From NCBI RefSeq assembly GCF_007859865.1, contig NZ_SJPI01000002.1, positions 578,721 to 642,720 of the forward strand: a stretch of DNA of 64,000 nt, in the 5' to 3' direction. The notes beneath the pieces were generated by a model. It had not been told where the DNA came from. It was given only the letters and a program-made list of their open reading frames with translations, and made no database searches. This DNA comes from Rubripirellula amarantea (GTDB taxonomy: Bacteria; Planctomycetota; Planctomycetia; Pirellulales; Pirellulaceae). Position 1 is the stretch's first letter. Each line of letters begins with the position of its first letter. Below, one piece after another: positions 47,631-56,517 of the stretch. A program made the translations under genes and the position numbers.

Positions 47631-49250
47631 CTACCAACGCAGGCCGAACTTCTCGCCACCGGATTCGCGGTTGTTGCCACCTTTAAGTGGCCCAGAGTGG
47701 GAAGCTTTGACGGCGACTTCGCGTTGTGGCTCGTCTTCCTCTTCTTCTGGCTTGGACGTTTCGGGGGCACCGATCGATTGTGCCTGCTTGATTGACAAGC
47801 CGACCTTTTGCGCGTCTCGATCGAAGGACACCACTTTCACTTCCACTTCGTCACCTTCGTTCACAAAGGCGTCCACTTTGGAAACACGATGGTGCGCCAA
47901 TTCGCTGATGTGCACCAAGCCTTCGACTCCGGTGCCAAGTCGGACGAAGGCTCCAAACGGGGCAACTCGAGTGACGGCGCCTTTATGAACGCTGCCGACT
48001 GGGAATTCCGCTTCTGCGGCGTCCCAGGGATTTTCGAGCAAATCGCGGTACGAAAGCGAAATCTTTCCGGTTTCTTTGTCCATCTTGTCGATGCGGACCA
48101 TTACCTTTTGGCCGACTTCCAAGACATCGCTGGGGTGCTTCACTCGATCCCAGCTCAGTTTGCTGATGTGGATCAGGCCATCGAGCCCACCGAGGTCGAC
48201 GAAAGCACCGAAGTCCTTGATGCTGCGCACGACGCCTTCGCCTTCGTAGCCAACATCAAGTTTTTCGAGTTGCTCTTTCTTCTTCTCTTCACGCTCACGG
48301 TCCAAGATCGCTCGACGCGATAGAACCAGGTTCCCGCGACGCTCGTTAGATTCGGTCACCACGCAAAGAAACTTCTGGTCAACAAATTCGGATGTGTCTT
48401 CCACGCGATAGTCAGCAATTTGACTGATCGGAATGAAGCCTTTCATGTTGCCGACTTTGACTTCTAAGCCACCGGAATTGTGTCCGGTAACGACTGCATC
48501 AACGACACTGCCTTCGTCGATGTCTTCCCAGTCCGACGCTTCTACTGCCGCGCCGGGAAGTCCAAGCGAGAACAATCCGTCCGCCTTGCTAAAACTGCGA
48601 ACGACGACTTCGATGGAAGCTCCGATGGCAGGTTCTTCGGTAAACATTTCAAACGGAACAACGCCTTCGTCGGGACCACCCAAGGCGACGAACACGCTAT
48701 CGTCATGGATCTTCAAGACCGTGGCAAATAGGCGTTGACCTTCGGACAATGGTTCTTTGCGGTCTGGCATTCCAGCATCGCCGCCGAGCATGCCTTCGAC
48801 ATCCGCTGCGGCTAGTTCAGCATCAAGTTCGGCCTGCAGGTCGTCGTCGAGGCCGCCTCGCATGGAAGGTACTGCAACCTTTCCGGGCAAAGCAGGCTTG
48901 GCGCGACGTTCGGCGGATTCGGGAGCATCACCAATGACGCGGGGGCGAGGCGCCTTTTTGGGCTTCGATGGCTTTTTGCCGGCTTTGGAGTTCTGCTTTT
49001 CTAGCTGCTCGGTGCTGACTGACGGAGACGCCGGCTTGGCGACTCCGAGTCCGCGGGCTGCCAACGGGCCTCCGCCGCTGCGTGCGGCACCGGCAAGCGG
49101 GGCCGGTTTGGATGCCGCAGCGGGCTCACTGGAAGCCTGTGTTTCCGGCTCATTCCCCACTGTGGGCGGTGTTTCTGGCGTAGTCGCCGCCGCGGGTTCG
49201 GCAGTGACAGACTCGGCGCTGTTGGTTTCAGGGGTGTCGCCGTTACTCAT
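47631..49250 (-). CDS. S1 RNA-binding domain protein (RpsA-like, four S1 domains)
   Basis: A 539-residue RNA-binding protein. The first ~165 residues are Ala/Pro/Glu/Lys-rich and likely disordered. Four S1 domains follow, with starts near [56 protein letters not shown] and [18 protein letters not shown]; the last two are the most typical ([21 protein letters not shown]). E. coli S1 has six domains; four is common in other phyla. The C-terminus is basic/Gly-rich. ATG 49250 starts MSNGDTPE. Role as ribosomal S1 or as a general translational RNA binder cannot be separated. Confidence 0.85.
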   Translation of the reverse strand: MSNGDTPETNSAESVTAEPAAATTPETPPTVGNEPETQASSEPAAASKPAPLAGAARSGGGPLAARGLGVAKPASPSVSTEQLEKQNSKAGKKPSKPKKAPRPRVIGDAPESAERRAKPALPGKVAVPSMRGGLDDDLQAELDAELAAADVEGMLGGDAGMPDRKEPLSEGQRLFATVLKIHDDSVFVALGGPDEGVVPFEMFTEEPAIGASIEVVVRSFSKADGLFSLGLPGAAVEASDWEDIDEGSVVDAVVTGHNSGGLEVKVGNMKGFIPISQIADYRVEDTSEFVDQKFLCVVTESNERRGNLVLSRRAILDREREEKKKEQLEKLDVGYEGEGVVRSIKDFGAFVDLGGLDGLIHISKLSWDRVKHPSDVLEVGQKVMVRIDKMDKETGKISLSYRDLLENPWDAAEAEFPVGSVHKGAVTRVAPFGAFVRLGTGVEGLVHISELAHHRVSKVDAFVNEGDEVEVKVVSFDRDAQKVGLSIKQAQSIGAPETSKPEEEEDEPQREVAVKASHSGPLKGGNNRESGGEKFGLRW

Positions 49251-49561
49251 CAGTGATCATTCATTAGGAGTTCAGAAGGGATTCCAGGGCCTCGTAGTTT
49301 AAGCGCTACACGTAACGCGTCCAATGGTGCTTTCTTGGCAAAGCGATGACTGATTTCCCGCGAAAGTTCCCTTACAGCCCGGTTGATCCGGCGAATCGGC
49401 ACAGTCGTCACCGACAGCGATCATTCGCGGATACGAACTGGATTTCGCTGCATCTGGCTGGCTCCACGGCGGTTTGTGACACACCTTTCCATTGGAGTCA
49501 CGCATTCGTACACGTGATCCGCACAGCGGGGGACTAGAACTCAAGCAATAAAGGCTTTGGT
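49251..49561. other. Divergent promoter region, S1 protein / BLUF cluster
   Basis: 311 bp with no supported gene. It must hold the promoter of the S1 gene on the minus strand and that of the sensory cluster on the plus strand. No clear operator or -35/-10 pair was recognised. Confidence 0.5.
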
Positions 49562-50047
49562 ATGTCCCAGGGAAAAATGTCATCTGACGTCTTGGACTCA
49601 TCCGATTTGGTCCAACTTGTCTACGTCAGCGCAGCCACCGTCGCGTTCAGCGATGATCAACTCGATCATCTGTTGGAGGTCGCTCGTCACAACAACGCCG
49701 CCCTCGATGTTACGGGTGTGCTGCTGCTGCGAGAAGGAACGTTCTTTCAAGTTCTCGAAGGATACTCCGACGTCGTCCAAGATCTTTACGACAAGATCGC
49801 GTTGGACCAACGGCACGGCAAAGTGTTGGTTCTGACCAAGCGTTCGATCGAAGAACGCAACTTTGGTGACTGGAGCATGGGGTTCGTTCGCGATCAACGT
49901 GTGATCAACGAACTACCGGGCTTCGTAGATTTCTTCAGCGGTCGCACATTCCTAGACCTCGCCGGTGACTCACGCCGCGTGGAACAGACCCTCGACGGCT
50001 TCCGCCGAGGTCGTTGGCGTCGGCAAGTGGCCGATGGAATTTGTTGA
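49562..50047 (+). CDS. BLUF-domain blue-light photoreceptor
   Basis: A 161-residue single-domain BLUF protein that should bind FAD and sense blue light. Key residues are present: the flavin-contacting Tyr in LVQLVYVSAAT (about residue 21), the Asn in ARHNNAALDVTGVLLL, the Gln in FFQVLEG (about 62) and the Trp in GDWSMGF (about 103). A C-terminal helical tail of about 45 residues (SRRVEQTLDGFRRGRW) may be the output or dimer contact. ATG 49562 opens MSQGKMSSDV. It is the first gene of the sensory cluster and 126 bp before H-NOX, so light input may meet the gas signal in the same pathway. Confidence 0.93.
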   Translation: MSQGKMSSDVLDSSDLVQLVYVSAATVAFSDDQLDHLLEVARHNNAALDVTGVLLLREGTFFQVLEGYSDVVQDLYDKIALDQRHGKVLVLTKRSIEERNFGDWSMGFVRDQRVINELPGFVDFFSGRTFLDLAGDSRRVEQTLDGFRRGRWRRQVADGIC

Positions 50048-50173
50048 CGACGTTGATTGATTGATGGACGGCGTACCCAATGCAAGCGCCGTCGCCAGAT
50101 GATGACTGATCGTTCAGTCACGGCTCACGTGAAGAGCCAACACAAAGTGGAACTCATAGTCGAGGAAGGTGTC

Positions 50174-50743
50174 ATGAAAGGGATCGTATTTACTGAGCTG
50201 ATTGAAATGGTGGAAGAGGATCTTGGAATCGAGATCGCCGACCGAATGATCAGCGGCGCAAAGACTTCGAATGATGGCTCGTACACATCCGTAGGAACCT
50301 ACGACCACGCAGAACTTATCCAGCTCGTGATTTCGCTGTCGGCTGAAACGGGCATCCCGGTACCCGATTTGGTTCAAGCGTTCGGCAAGCACTTGTTCGC
50401 ACGCTTCCATGAACTTTACCCCCAATTCTTTGCGGGCATCGATTCGGCAATCGACTTTCTTCCGATGGTGGAAGCCTACATTCACGTCGAAGTTCGAAAG
50501 CTCTATCCCGACGCCGAACTTCCGTCGTTCCAGTGCGAAACGAGCGGCGAAATGTTGAGCATGACCTACCAATCCAAGCGTCCGTTTGCGGACTTGGCCG
50601 AAGGTTTGATCGCGGCTTGCATTACTCACTTTGGCGATCCCATCGACATGACTCGCAAGGACCTTGGCGCACAAGACGGAACGCAAGCCTGCTTCCTGCT
50701 GCGTCCTACTTCGGATGTGCCAGCGGAAGAAGTGGCGGTCTAA
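50174..50743 (+). CDS. H-NOX haem-nitric oxide/oxygen binding sensor
   Basis: A 189-residue stand-alone H-NOX protein. ATG 50174 follows GAGGAAGG, while in-frame codons continue upstream to 50057 without family similarity. The proximal haem ligand is His104 in YIHVEVRKLYPDAELP, and the YxSxR haem-propionate motif is at 132-136 (YQSKR). The N-terminus MKGIVFTELIEMVEEDLG is family-typical. Bacterial H-NOX proteins bind NO (some also O2) and control a partner kinase or cyclase. Here its stop overlaps the kinase start (TAATG), the classical H-NOX/HNOK arrangement. Whether it binds O2 depends on distal-pocket residues I cannot judge here. Confidence 0.94.
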   Translation: MKGIVFTELIEMVEEDLGIEIADRMISGAKTSNDGSYTSVGTYDHAELIQLVISLSAETGIPVPDLVQAFGKHLFARFHELYPQFFAGIDSAIDFLPMVEAYIHVEVRKLYPDAELPSFQCETSGEMLSMTYQSKRPFADLAEGLIAACITHFGDPIDMTRKDLGAQDGTQACFLLRPTSDVPAEEVAV

Positions 50744-52083
50744 TGTCTGACATCGAACTGCTGAAGCGACGATTCGAGCGAGAGAGAGCGGCCCGAAAGG
50801 CGGCTGAGTCTCTGCTGGAACAAAAGTCACTTGAGGTCTATCAAGCGAACCTCAAACTTAGCGAACTTGCCGAACACACCGAAGCAATTGTCGAAACCGC
50901 TGCCGACGGCATTGTGACGTACGGACAAGATGGTGTCATTCGTTCGTTCAATCGTTCGGCGGCGAGGATCTTTCAACGTGAATCCGGAATAGGGTTAAAC
51001 GTCCGCGATTTGTTTCAATGCAGCGACACGTTGTGCAGCGTGCTTTTTTTGGCCGATGACTTCCGGGAATCGAACGCGAACAACGAACCACTTGAATTTG
51101 TCGGAGTGCGTGCCAGCGGACAAGCGTTCCCAGCCGAAGTTTCGACCAGTCGCGTCGAACTGAACGAATCGTTGGTCTACACGTCGCTCATTCGCGACCT
51201 GTCCAAACGCAAAGAATTAGAGGTGCGGTTGGGGCAAGCTCAAAAGATGGAATCCGTGGGTCAGCTAGCCGCTGGGATCGCGCACGAGATCAATACGCCC
51301 ATCCAGTTCGTTGGCGACAACATCAAGTTCTTACAAGGAGCGTTTGAGGACATTTCTGATCTGCTGGCGCTGTATGACCAGTTGGTGGAAGCGGTCGATG
51401 GGAATCAACCCACGCAAGAGGTCCTGTCGCAAGTCAAGCAGCAGTGCGAGATCGCCGATCTTCCGTTCCTGCAAGACGAGTTTCCCAGCGCGATTGCTCA
51501 ATCCCTCGAAGGAATCGAACGCGTCGCCACGATCGTGCGAGCAATGAAAGAATTCTCGTTGCCAGCGACCCAAAGCAAGTCCGCGATCGATATCAATCGA
51601 GCCATCGAAAACACCTTGGCGGTCGCAGCGAATCAAGCCAGCGAGATTGCAACGATACAAACGGAACTCGATCCGTCGCTGCCACCGGTTCTTTGCCTCG
51701 CCGGCCAAATGAACCAGTGCTTTCTCAATCTACTCACCAATGCGGTCGAGGCGATTGCTGATCACTGCGAACCAGGTGCCGGAAGAATCAAAATCAGCAC
51801 TCGCGCCGACAAGGATGCAGTCGAAATTCGCGTCGAAGACAATGGCCCCGGCATCCCAGCGGAAATCACCAACCGTATCTTCGATCCGTTCTTTACCACC
51901 AAGCCCGTGGGCAAGGGCACCGGCCAAGGACTTTCGTTTGTGTATGGCGTGATTGTCGACATGCATGACGGGACCATCCACGCGCAATCGCCTCCCAACG
52001 GCGGGACCACATTTGTTGTCTCCCTTCCCGCTCACAACTACGCCGAAACGAAGGGGAGGGCTCATGCGAATTCTGCTCATTGA
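50743..52083 (+). CDS. PAS-domain histidine kinase coupled to H-NOX
   Basis: A soluble 446-residue kinase with no membrane segment. An N-terminal coiled coil (RRFERERAARKAAESLLEQ) leads to a PAS domain (about 45-160: IVETAADGIVTYGQDGVIRS). The phospho-acceptor is in [11 protein letters not shown] (about residue 181). A longer than usual dimerisation region with an insert follows before VRAMKEFSLP. The ATPase has the N-box FLNLLTNAVEAI, G1 DNGPGIP, F-box FDPFFTTK and G2 [10 protein letters not shown]. It begins inside the H-NOX stop codon (TAATG), so H-NOX is its likely input. The next kinase gene overlaps it by 20 bp. Confidence 0.93.
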   Translation: MSDIELLKRRFERERAARKAAESLLEQKSLEVYQANLKLSELAEHTEAIVETAADGIVTYGQDGVIRSFNRSAARIFQRESGIGLNVRDLFQCSDTLCSVLFLADDFRESNANNEPLEFVGVRASGQAFPAEVSTSRVELNESLVYTSLIRDLSKRKELEVRLGQAQKMESVGQLAAGIAHEINTPIQFVGDNIKFLQGAFEDISDLLALYDQLVEAVDGNQPTQEVLSQVKQQCEIADLPFLQDEFPSAIAQSLEGIERVATIVRAMKEFSLPATQSKSAIDINRAIENTLAVAANQASEIATIQTELDPSLPPVLCLAGQMNQCFLNLLTNAVEAIADHCEPGAGRIKISTRADKDAVEIRVEDNGPGIPAEITNRIFDPFFTTKPVGKGTGQGLSFVYGVIVDMHDGTIHAQSPPNGGTTFVVSLPAHNYAETKGRAHANSAH

Positions 52084-53401
52084 TTCCGACCCCAATCGAC
52101 CTCAACGGTACGAGCGATGGCGACAAAGACTGCAACCGTTTGACGATTCGCTGACCACAGCATCGTCACCATCCGAGGCCGGGGCAATTGTCGCTTCGTC
52201 TCACTTCGGTCTTGTCATCCAAGTTTCCGGTTCGGATCGCAGTGCGAATAATGAAGCCCTCGGTCACGCCGTCGACGAACTGCGTTCTCGCGCTGGCTAT
52301 GTGATCGACGCGGTCGAGAATGCCATCGAACGAGGGCACGCGTTCACGCTCGGCTACGACGACTGCGTTATGGATGATTGCGATGATGTCGAATTGGCGA
52401 AGCGAATCAAGAACGCCAGCGATCTCGAAAAACTCAATCAACGTTTGGCCCAGGCTCAAAAGCTCGAATCCATCGGCGAACTTGCCGCCGGAATCGCTCA
52501 CGAAATCAATACTCCCATTCAATATGTTGGCGACAACACCCGATTTGTCCAGGAAGCCTGTGGTGACCTGGAAGCTGTGTTGAAAACCTGCCAATCGTTA
52601 CTCGTCGCCGTTGACACCGGAATCAACGTTGACGAGGCAACGGACAAGCTGCGCAGCGCGATGGGCGATGCGGACATCGATTACTTGATCGAGGAAATCC
52701 CATCGGCGATCTCGCAAACGCTCGAAGGCGTTGACCGAGTCGCAAACATTGTGCGTGCGATGAAAGAGTTCGCTCATCCGGGCGTTTCCGAAATGACGCT
52801 GACGGATCTAGCACACGCGATCGGCAACACGGTCATGGTGGCTCGAAACGAGTGGAAGTATGTCGCGGAACTGGTAACCGATTTCGACCCCAACATGCCG
52901 CTGGTTCCTTGCTTGCCAGGTGAACTCAATCAAGTGTTGCTCAATATGATCGTCAACGCGGCCCACGCGATCGGCGATACCCTTGGCGAAACACCGGATG
53001 CGAAGGGCACGATCACCATTAGCACCAAGTCTCAACCGCACCATGCCGAAATCCGCATCACGGACACGGGCAGCGGTATTCCAGAAGACCACTTGGAACG
53101 CATCTTCACTCCGTTTTTCACCACCAAAGGTGCTGGCAAGGGAACGGGACAAGGCTTGGCGATCGCTCAGTCAGTCATCGTCGAAAAGCACGGTGGATCC
53201 ATCGATGTGGAAAGCGAACGCGGCCAAGGAACCACGTTCGTGATTCGGATTCCTTTGCAAAACGAGCCAGCCAGGTCTAACGAGCCAGCCACGCATAACC
53301 AGCCAGCCAAGCAAGCTAGCGCCGGCACGTCAGGCGTACCGCCGGTGGCGCTCTCGCGAGCCGCGGGGACGATCCCGATCCCCATCTCGCAGCCTCATTA
53401 G
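52064..53401 (+). CDS. Histidine kinase with degenerate N-terminal receiver
   Basis: A 445-residue soluble kinase. The N-terminal ~110 residues resemble a receiver ([11 protein letters not shown] keeps the acidic pair), but the phospho-acceptor position reads LVIQVSGSD, with no Asp, so it is probably unphosphorylatable. The H-box is [11 protein letters not shown] (about residue 146), the same family and same dimerisation insert as the preceding kinase, which suggests duplication. Complete N, G1 (DTGSGIP), F (FTPFFTTK) and G2 ([10 protein letters not shown]) boxes indicate active ATP binding. ATG 52064 lies within the end of the previous gene after GGGGAGGG. The C-terminal tail carries 18-bp in-frame repeats (53261-53314). 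Confidence 0.92.
   Translation: MRILLIDSDPNRPQRYERWRQRLQPFDDSLTTASSPSEAGAIVASSHFGLVIQVSGSDRSANNEALGHAVDELRSRAGYVIDAVENAIERGHAFTLGYDDCVMDDCDDVELAKRIKNASDLEKLNQRLAQAQKLESIGELAAGIAHEINTPIQYVGDNTRFVQEACGDLEAVLKTCQSLLVAVDTGINVDEATDKLRSAMGDADIDYLIEEIPSAISQTLEGVDRVANIVRAMKEFAHPGVSEMTLTDLAHAIGNTVMVARNEWKYVAELVTDFDPNMPLVPCLPGELNQVLLNMIVNAAHAIGDTLGETPDAKGTITISTKSQPHHAEIRITDTGSGIPEDHLERIFTPFFTTKGAGKGTGQGLAIAQSVIVEKHGGSIDVESERGQGTTFVIRIPLQNEPARSNEPATHNQPAKQASAGTSGVPPVALSRAAGTIPIPISQPH
53261..53314. repeat. In-frame 18 bp x 3 repeat at the kinase C-terminus
   Basis: Three 18-bp units around aacgagccagcca, coding [12 protein letters not shown] and NQPAKQ, just after the kinase catalytic domain ends. Confidence 0.85.
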
Positions 53402-53443
53402 CTTGGCAGCCTCACTAGCTTGGCAGCCTCACTAGCTTGCCGG
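53393..53443. repeat. Short tandem repeat, 17 bp x 3, across the kinase stop codon
   Basis: Units cctcattagcttggcag, cctcactagcttggcag and cctcactagcttgccgg. The TAG in the first unit is the stop codon of the kinase. Confidence 0.92.
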
Positions 53444-53512
53444 GCAAGCACTGGGGTTACGACTCGCATCCGAGTCGTCACGAACTGAATGAAAACAAGA
53501 ATAGAGCGGACC

Positions 53513-54721
53513 ATGGAAATCAAAACAAAAGTCATGTTTGTCGACGACGAAGCCAACGTACTCGCGGGCCTGCGTCGCATGCTTCGTTCACAGCGAAAGG
53601 TGTGGGACATGCGATTCGCAAACGGCGGTGAAGACGCGTTGCAAGAACTTGCCAAGGATCCCGTGGACGTGATCGTAAGCGACATGCGAATGCCAGGCAT
53701 CGACGGTGCCGAACTCCTTTCGCGAGTATCAGAGCTCTACCCGAACACCGTACGTCTGGTGCTTAGCGGCCAATCCGAACATGAAAAGATCTTTCGAGCC
53801 ATCGGTCCGGCTCACCAATTCATGTCCAAGCCTTGTGACCCCGATGTTTTGATCAGCACGATCGATCGAGCTTGCGGACTGCAAAGTCAATTGTCCGACG
53901 AATCGCTTAAGAACGTCGCTTCGCAAATCACGACGCTTCCAAGCTTGCCGACGATCTATCGCGAATTGGTGTCCGAACTTGAATCGAACGATGCGTCGAT
54001 GGATCGCATTGGACGGATGATCGGTAGCGACCTCGCGATGACGGCCAAAGTTTTGCAACTGGTGAACTCGTCCTTCTTCGGATTGCCGACTCACGTGACT
54101 TGCCCCACCCACGCGGTTTCGATGCTGGGGCTGAACATCATCCGACCATTGGTGCTGACCGCGAACGCGTTCTCGCAGTACGAGGATCCTGGTGTCGAGG
54201 GGTTTTCGCTTGAAACGTCAATTCAACACAGCTTAGCGGTCGCAACCTCCGCCCGATCGATCGCCGAGAGCGTAAGTCAGCAGAACCACTTGGTGGACGA
54301 CGCGTTCATTGCGGGGATGCTTCACGATGTCGGGAAACTCATCCTAGCGGTGAATCTTCCCGAGAAGTACAGCGAGGCGTCGCGTTTAGCGAATGTCGAA
54401 AATGTTCCTCTTTGGCAGGCGGAGCTTGACGTCTTTGGAACCACGCACGCGGAAGTGGGCGCTCATTTGCTCGGCCTTTGGGGACTGCCAAATCCGATCA
54501 TTGAAGCGGTTGCGTTTCATCATCGACCCAGTGATGCCGAAACGACATGCTTCACTCCGCTTACCGCTGTGCACGTCGCGGATGTGCTGCAAGATTCGAA
54601 CTATCCCAACGATGATTCGCCCGCGAGTCTCACCTGGGACCTCGATTACCTCAACGCGATACACGCCACCGGGCAACTGGACGGTTGGTCCATCATGGTG
54701 GACTCGGGAGTCCTCTCATGA
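53513..54721 (+). CDS. Response regulator with HDOD output domain
   Basis: About 402 residues (ATG 53513; ATG 53489 would add eight). The receiver (1-120) keeps the acidic pair in VMFVDDEA, the phospho-acceptor Asp in VIVSDMRMPG, the Thr/Ser region and Lys in FMSKPC. An HDOD domain follows (about 135-340: LPSLPTIYRELVSELES, NSSFFGLP, MLGLNIIRPLVLT). HDOD domains usually lack the HD catalytic pair, but here AGMLHDVGKLI preserves HD, with HHRPSDAE later. HDOD proteins act in signalling and often bind partner proteins or nucleotides. Its ATGA overlap with the next gene indicates coupling. Confidence 0.9.
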   Translation: MEIKTKVMFVDDEANVLAGLRRMLRSQRKVWDMRFANGGEDALQELAKDPVDVIVSDMRMPGIDGAELLSRVSELYPNTVRLVLSGQSEHEKIFRAIGPAHQFMSKPCDPDVLISTIDRACGLQSQLSDESLKNVASQITTLPSLPTIYRELVSELESNDASMDRIGRMIGSDLAMTAKVLQLVNSSFFGLPTHVTCPTHAVSMLGLNIIRPLVLTANAFSQYEDPGVEGFSLETSIQHSLAVATSARSIAESVSQQNHLVDDAFIAGMLHDVGKLILAVNLPEKYSEASRLANVENVPLWQAELDVFGTTHAEVGAHLLGLWGLPNPIIEAVAFHHRPSDAETTCFTPLTAVHVADVLQDSNYPNDDSPASLTWDLDYLNAIHATGQLDGWSIMVDSGVLS

Positions 54722-56019
54722 GTTCCAAAGTCTTACTCGTTGACGATGAGCCCAACGTGTTGAAGGGCTACCAACGTCACCTTCGAAAAAGCCACGACAT
54801 CGAGCTTGCCGTTGGCGGTGACGAAGCGATCGAAGCCATCCGGACTCAAGGCCCGTTCGCCGTCGTCGTGTCCGACATGCAGATGCCCGAAATGTCCGGC
54901 GTTGAACTGCTCAGTAAGGTTCGCGACATCAATGAACACACCGTTCGCATTATGTTGACGGGGAACGCGGATCAAAAGACGGCAGTGGACGCGGTCAACG
55001 AAGGCAACATCTTTCGATTCTTAAACAAACCTTGTTCGCCCGAGAAACTCGCCCAAGCGATTGATGCTGGCCTGGATCACTATCGTTTGGTCACCGCGGA
55101 AGCGGAACTGTTAAACAAGACCCTGGCCGGAAGCGTTCGGATGTTGACCCAGGTGTTGTCGCTGGCGATGCCGGAAGCGTTCGGGATGACCCAGGAATCT
55201 CGTCGGCTCGCTCGAGCGGTCGCCGAACGAATGTCCCAGGTGGGCTGCGTTGACTTGGCGGCTGTTGAGATAGGTCCCATGTGGCAAGTCGAAATGGCGT
55301 CGATGTTGATGAGGGTCGGTTGTGTATCGTTACCCACGGACGTGCTTCGCAAGTATTTGACCGACCAAGCTCTCTCGGCTGATGAGGCTAAATTGGTCAA
55401 AGAAACGCCTCAGCTAGGTTACAACCTCGTTTCGGCGATCCCAAGACTGCAACCAGTTGCCGAGCTCATTCGTGCCCAAAATGATCCTGCCGTCGACGAG
55501 ACTCCGATCGTGGCAAGGATTCTAAAGGTCATTGGTGACTACCAACGCTTTCAAGCTGCCTCGTCGCCCTTTGCCGCACTGCAACGATTGGCTGGTTCAA
55601 CGCGATACGACTCTCGCGTCGTCGATGCGTTAGCCGAAATCATCTCGGACAGTTGTGAGATCCGTGATGTCGAGATCTTCGGCCTCAAGGAAGGCATGAT
55701 CCTTGAATCCAACGTTGAAGATGTCATGGGACGAGTTCTGATCGCGACCGGTGCGGAAGTCCATGACGCCATGATTCAAAAGCTCGCGTTGCTGAAACGC
55801 TCTGCCGCCGGTGTTCGCGAACCGATTCGCGTCCGAGTCGTTGTCAGCACCCAATCGCCCGATCATGCGGAATCCGGTGCTGAACAAGTCGATCCTGGTC
55901 AGGCTAAAGCTGGCGTGGCCACGGTTGCCGACACCAAAGCAGTTAACTCCAAACGCGAGCCGTCTGATGATTCATCGGGCTCAGCACCGACCACCAAAAC
56001 ACTTTTAGCTAGTGCGTGA
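54718..56019 (+). CDS. Response regulator with degenerate HD-GYP-like domain
   Basis: 433 residues. The receiver (1-120) has LLVDDEPN, the phospho-acceptor VVVSDMQMPE and the RpfG-like FRFLNKPC. The following ~220 residues have the helical layout and the C-terminal GLKEGMILESNV segment of HD-GYP regulators, but neither an HD pair nor a GYP triplet could be found, so phosphodiesterase activity on cyclic-di-GMP is unlikely. The last 60 residues are a disordered Ala/Ser/Asp tail. ATG 54718 overlaps the preceding stop (ATGA). The domain could still bind a nucleotide or a partner. Confidence 0.85.
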   Translation: MSSKVLLVDDEPNVLKGYQRHLRKSHDIELAVGGDEAIEAIRTQGPFAVVVSDMQMPEMSGVELLSKVRDINEHTVRIMLTGNADQKTAVDAVNEGNIFRFLNKPCSPEKLAQAIDAGLDHYRLVTAEAELLNKTLAGSVRMLTQVLSLAMPEAFGMTQESRRLARAVAERMSQVGCVDLAAVEIGPMWQVEMASMLMRVGCVSLPTDVLRKYLTDQALSADEAKLVKETPQLGYNLVSAIPRLQPVAELIRAQNDPAVDETPIVARILKVIGDYQRFQAASSPFAALQRLAGSTRYDSRVVDALAEIISDSCEIRDVEIFGLKEGMILESNVEDVMGRVLIATGAEVHDAMIQKLALLKRSAAGVREPIRVRVVVSTQSPDHAESGAEQVDPGQAKAGVATVADTKAVNSKREPSDDSSGSAPTTKTLLASA

Positions 56020-56052
56020 CGTAAACCCAAGTTTTGCAACCGGAGAAAATCC

Positions 56053-56433
56053 ATGCTTTCGATTTTGATTGTTGATGACGATGTGAATTTGCTGAGCGGA
56101 TTGCGTCGCGCGTTGCACGACCAGCCCTACGATTTGTTTACCGCGAATTCGGCAGAGATGGCGATCGACATGTTCCATCGCAAAGCCTTCGATCTGGTCC
56201 TTGTGGATCAAAAGATGAGCGGGCTTAGCGGAGCGGAATTGATCGCGTGGATCGCTCAGGAGTTTCCTGACACGGTGCGTTTAATGCTCACCGGTCACGC
56301 TGATGTGAACATGATGATGGACGCGATCAACAATGGAAAAGTGTTTCGGTTCCTCACGAAGCCCAGCCATAGCGTTGACATTGCGTTGGCGATTTTGGAA
56401 GGACTGGAATCAAAGCTCGCCAGTGCGGTTTAG
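56053..56433 (+). CDS. Single-domain response regulator (CheY-like)
   Basis: A 126-residue lone receiver: acidic pair LIVDDDV, phospho-acceptor LVLVDQKMSG, Thr in MLTGHAD and Lys in FRFLTKPS. The FRFLTKP end resembles the receiver of the preceding gene, so both may respond to the same kinases. With no output domain it may act as a phosphate shuttle or sink, or as a protein-binding switch. It starts 33 bp after the previous gene, probably in one operon, and is the last gene of the cluster. Confidence 0.9.
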   Translation: MLSILIVDDDVNLLSGLRRALHDQPYDLFTANSAEMAIDMFHRKAFDLVLVDQKMSGLSGAELIAWIAQEFPDTVRLMLTGHADVNMMMDAINNGKVFRFLTKPSHSVDIALAILEGLESKLASAV

Positions 56434-56517
56434 TCTTCGGATGCACTGATCGAATCAAATTTCCGTCTGGGTTAGGTCCGCTAGTTCAGCAAACGCCGTG
56501 GAATTTTCGGTCAATCG

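Noticed and set aside
49299-49601. Small gene between the S1 protein and BLUF genes
   Set aside because: The frame overlaps the BLUF start, is Cys/Ser/Pro-rich and has no support; the region is better read as a divergent promoter.
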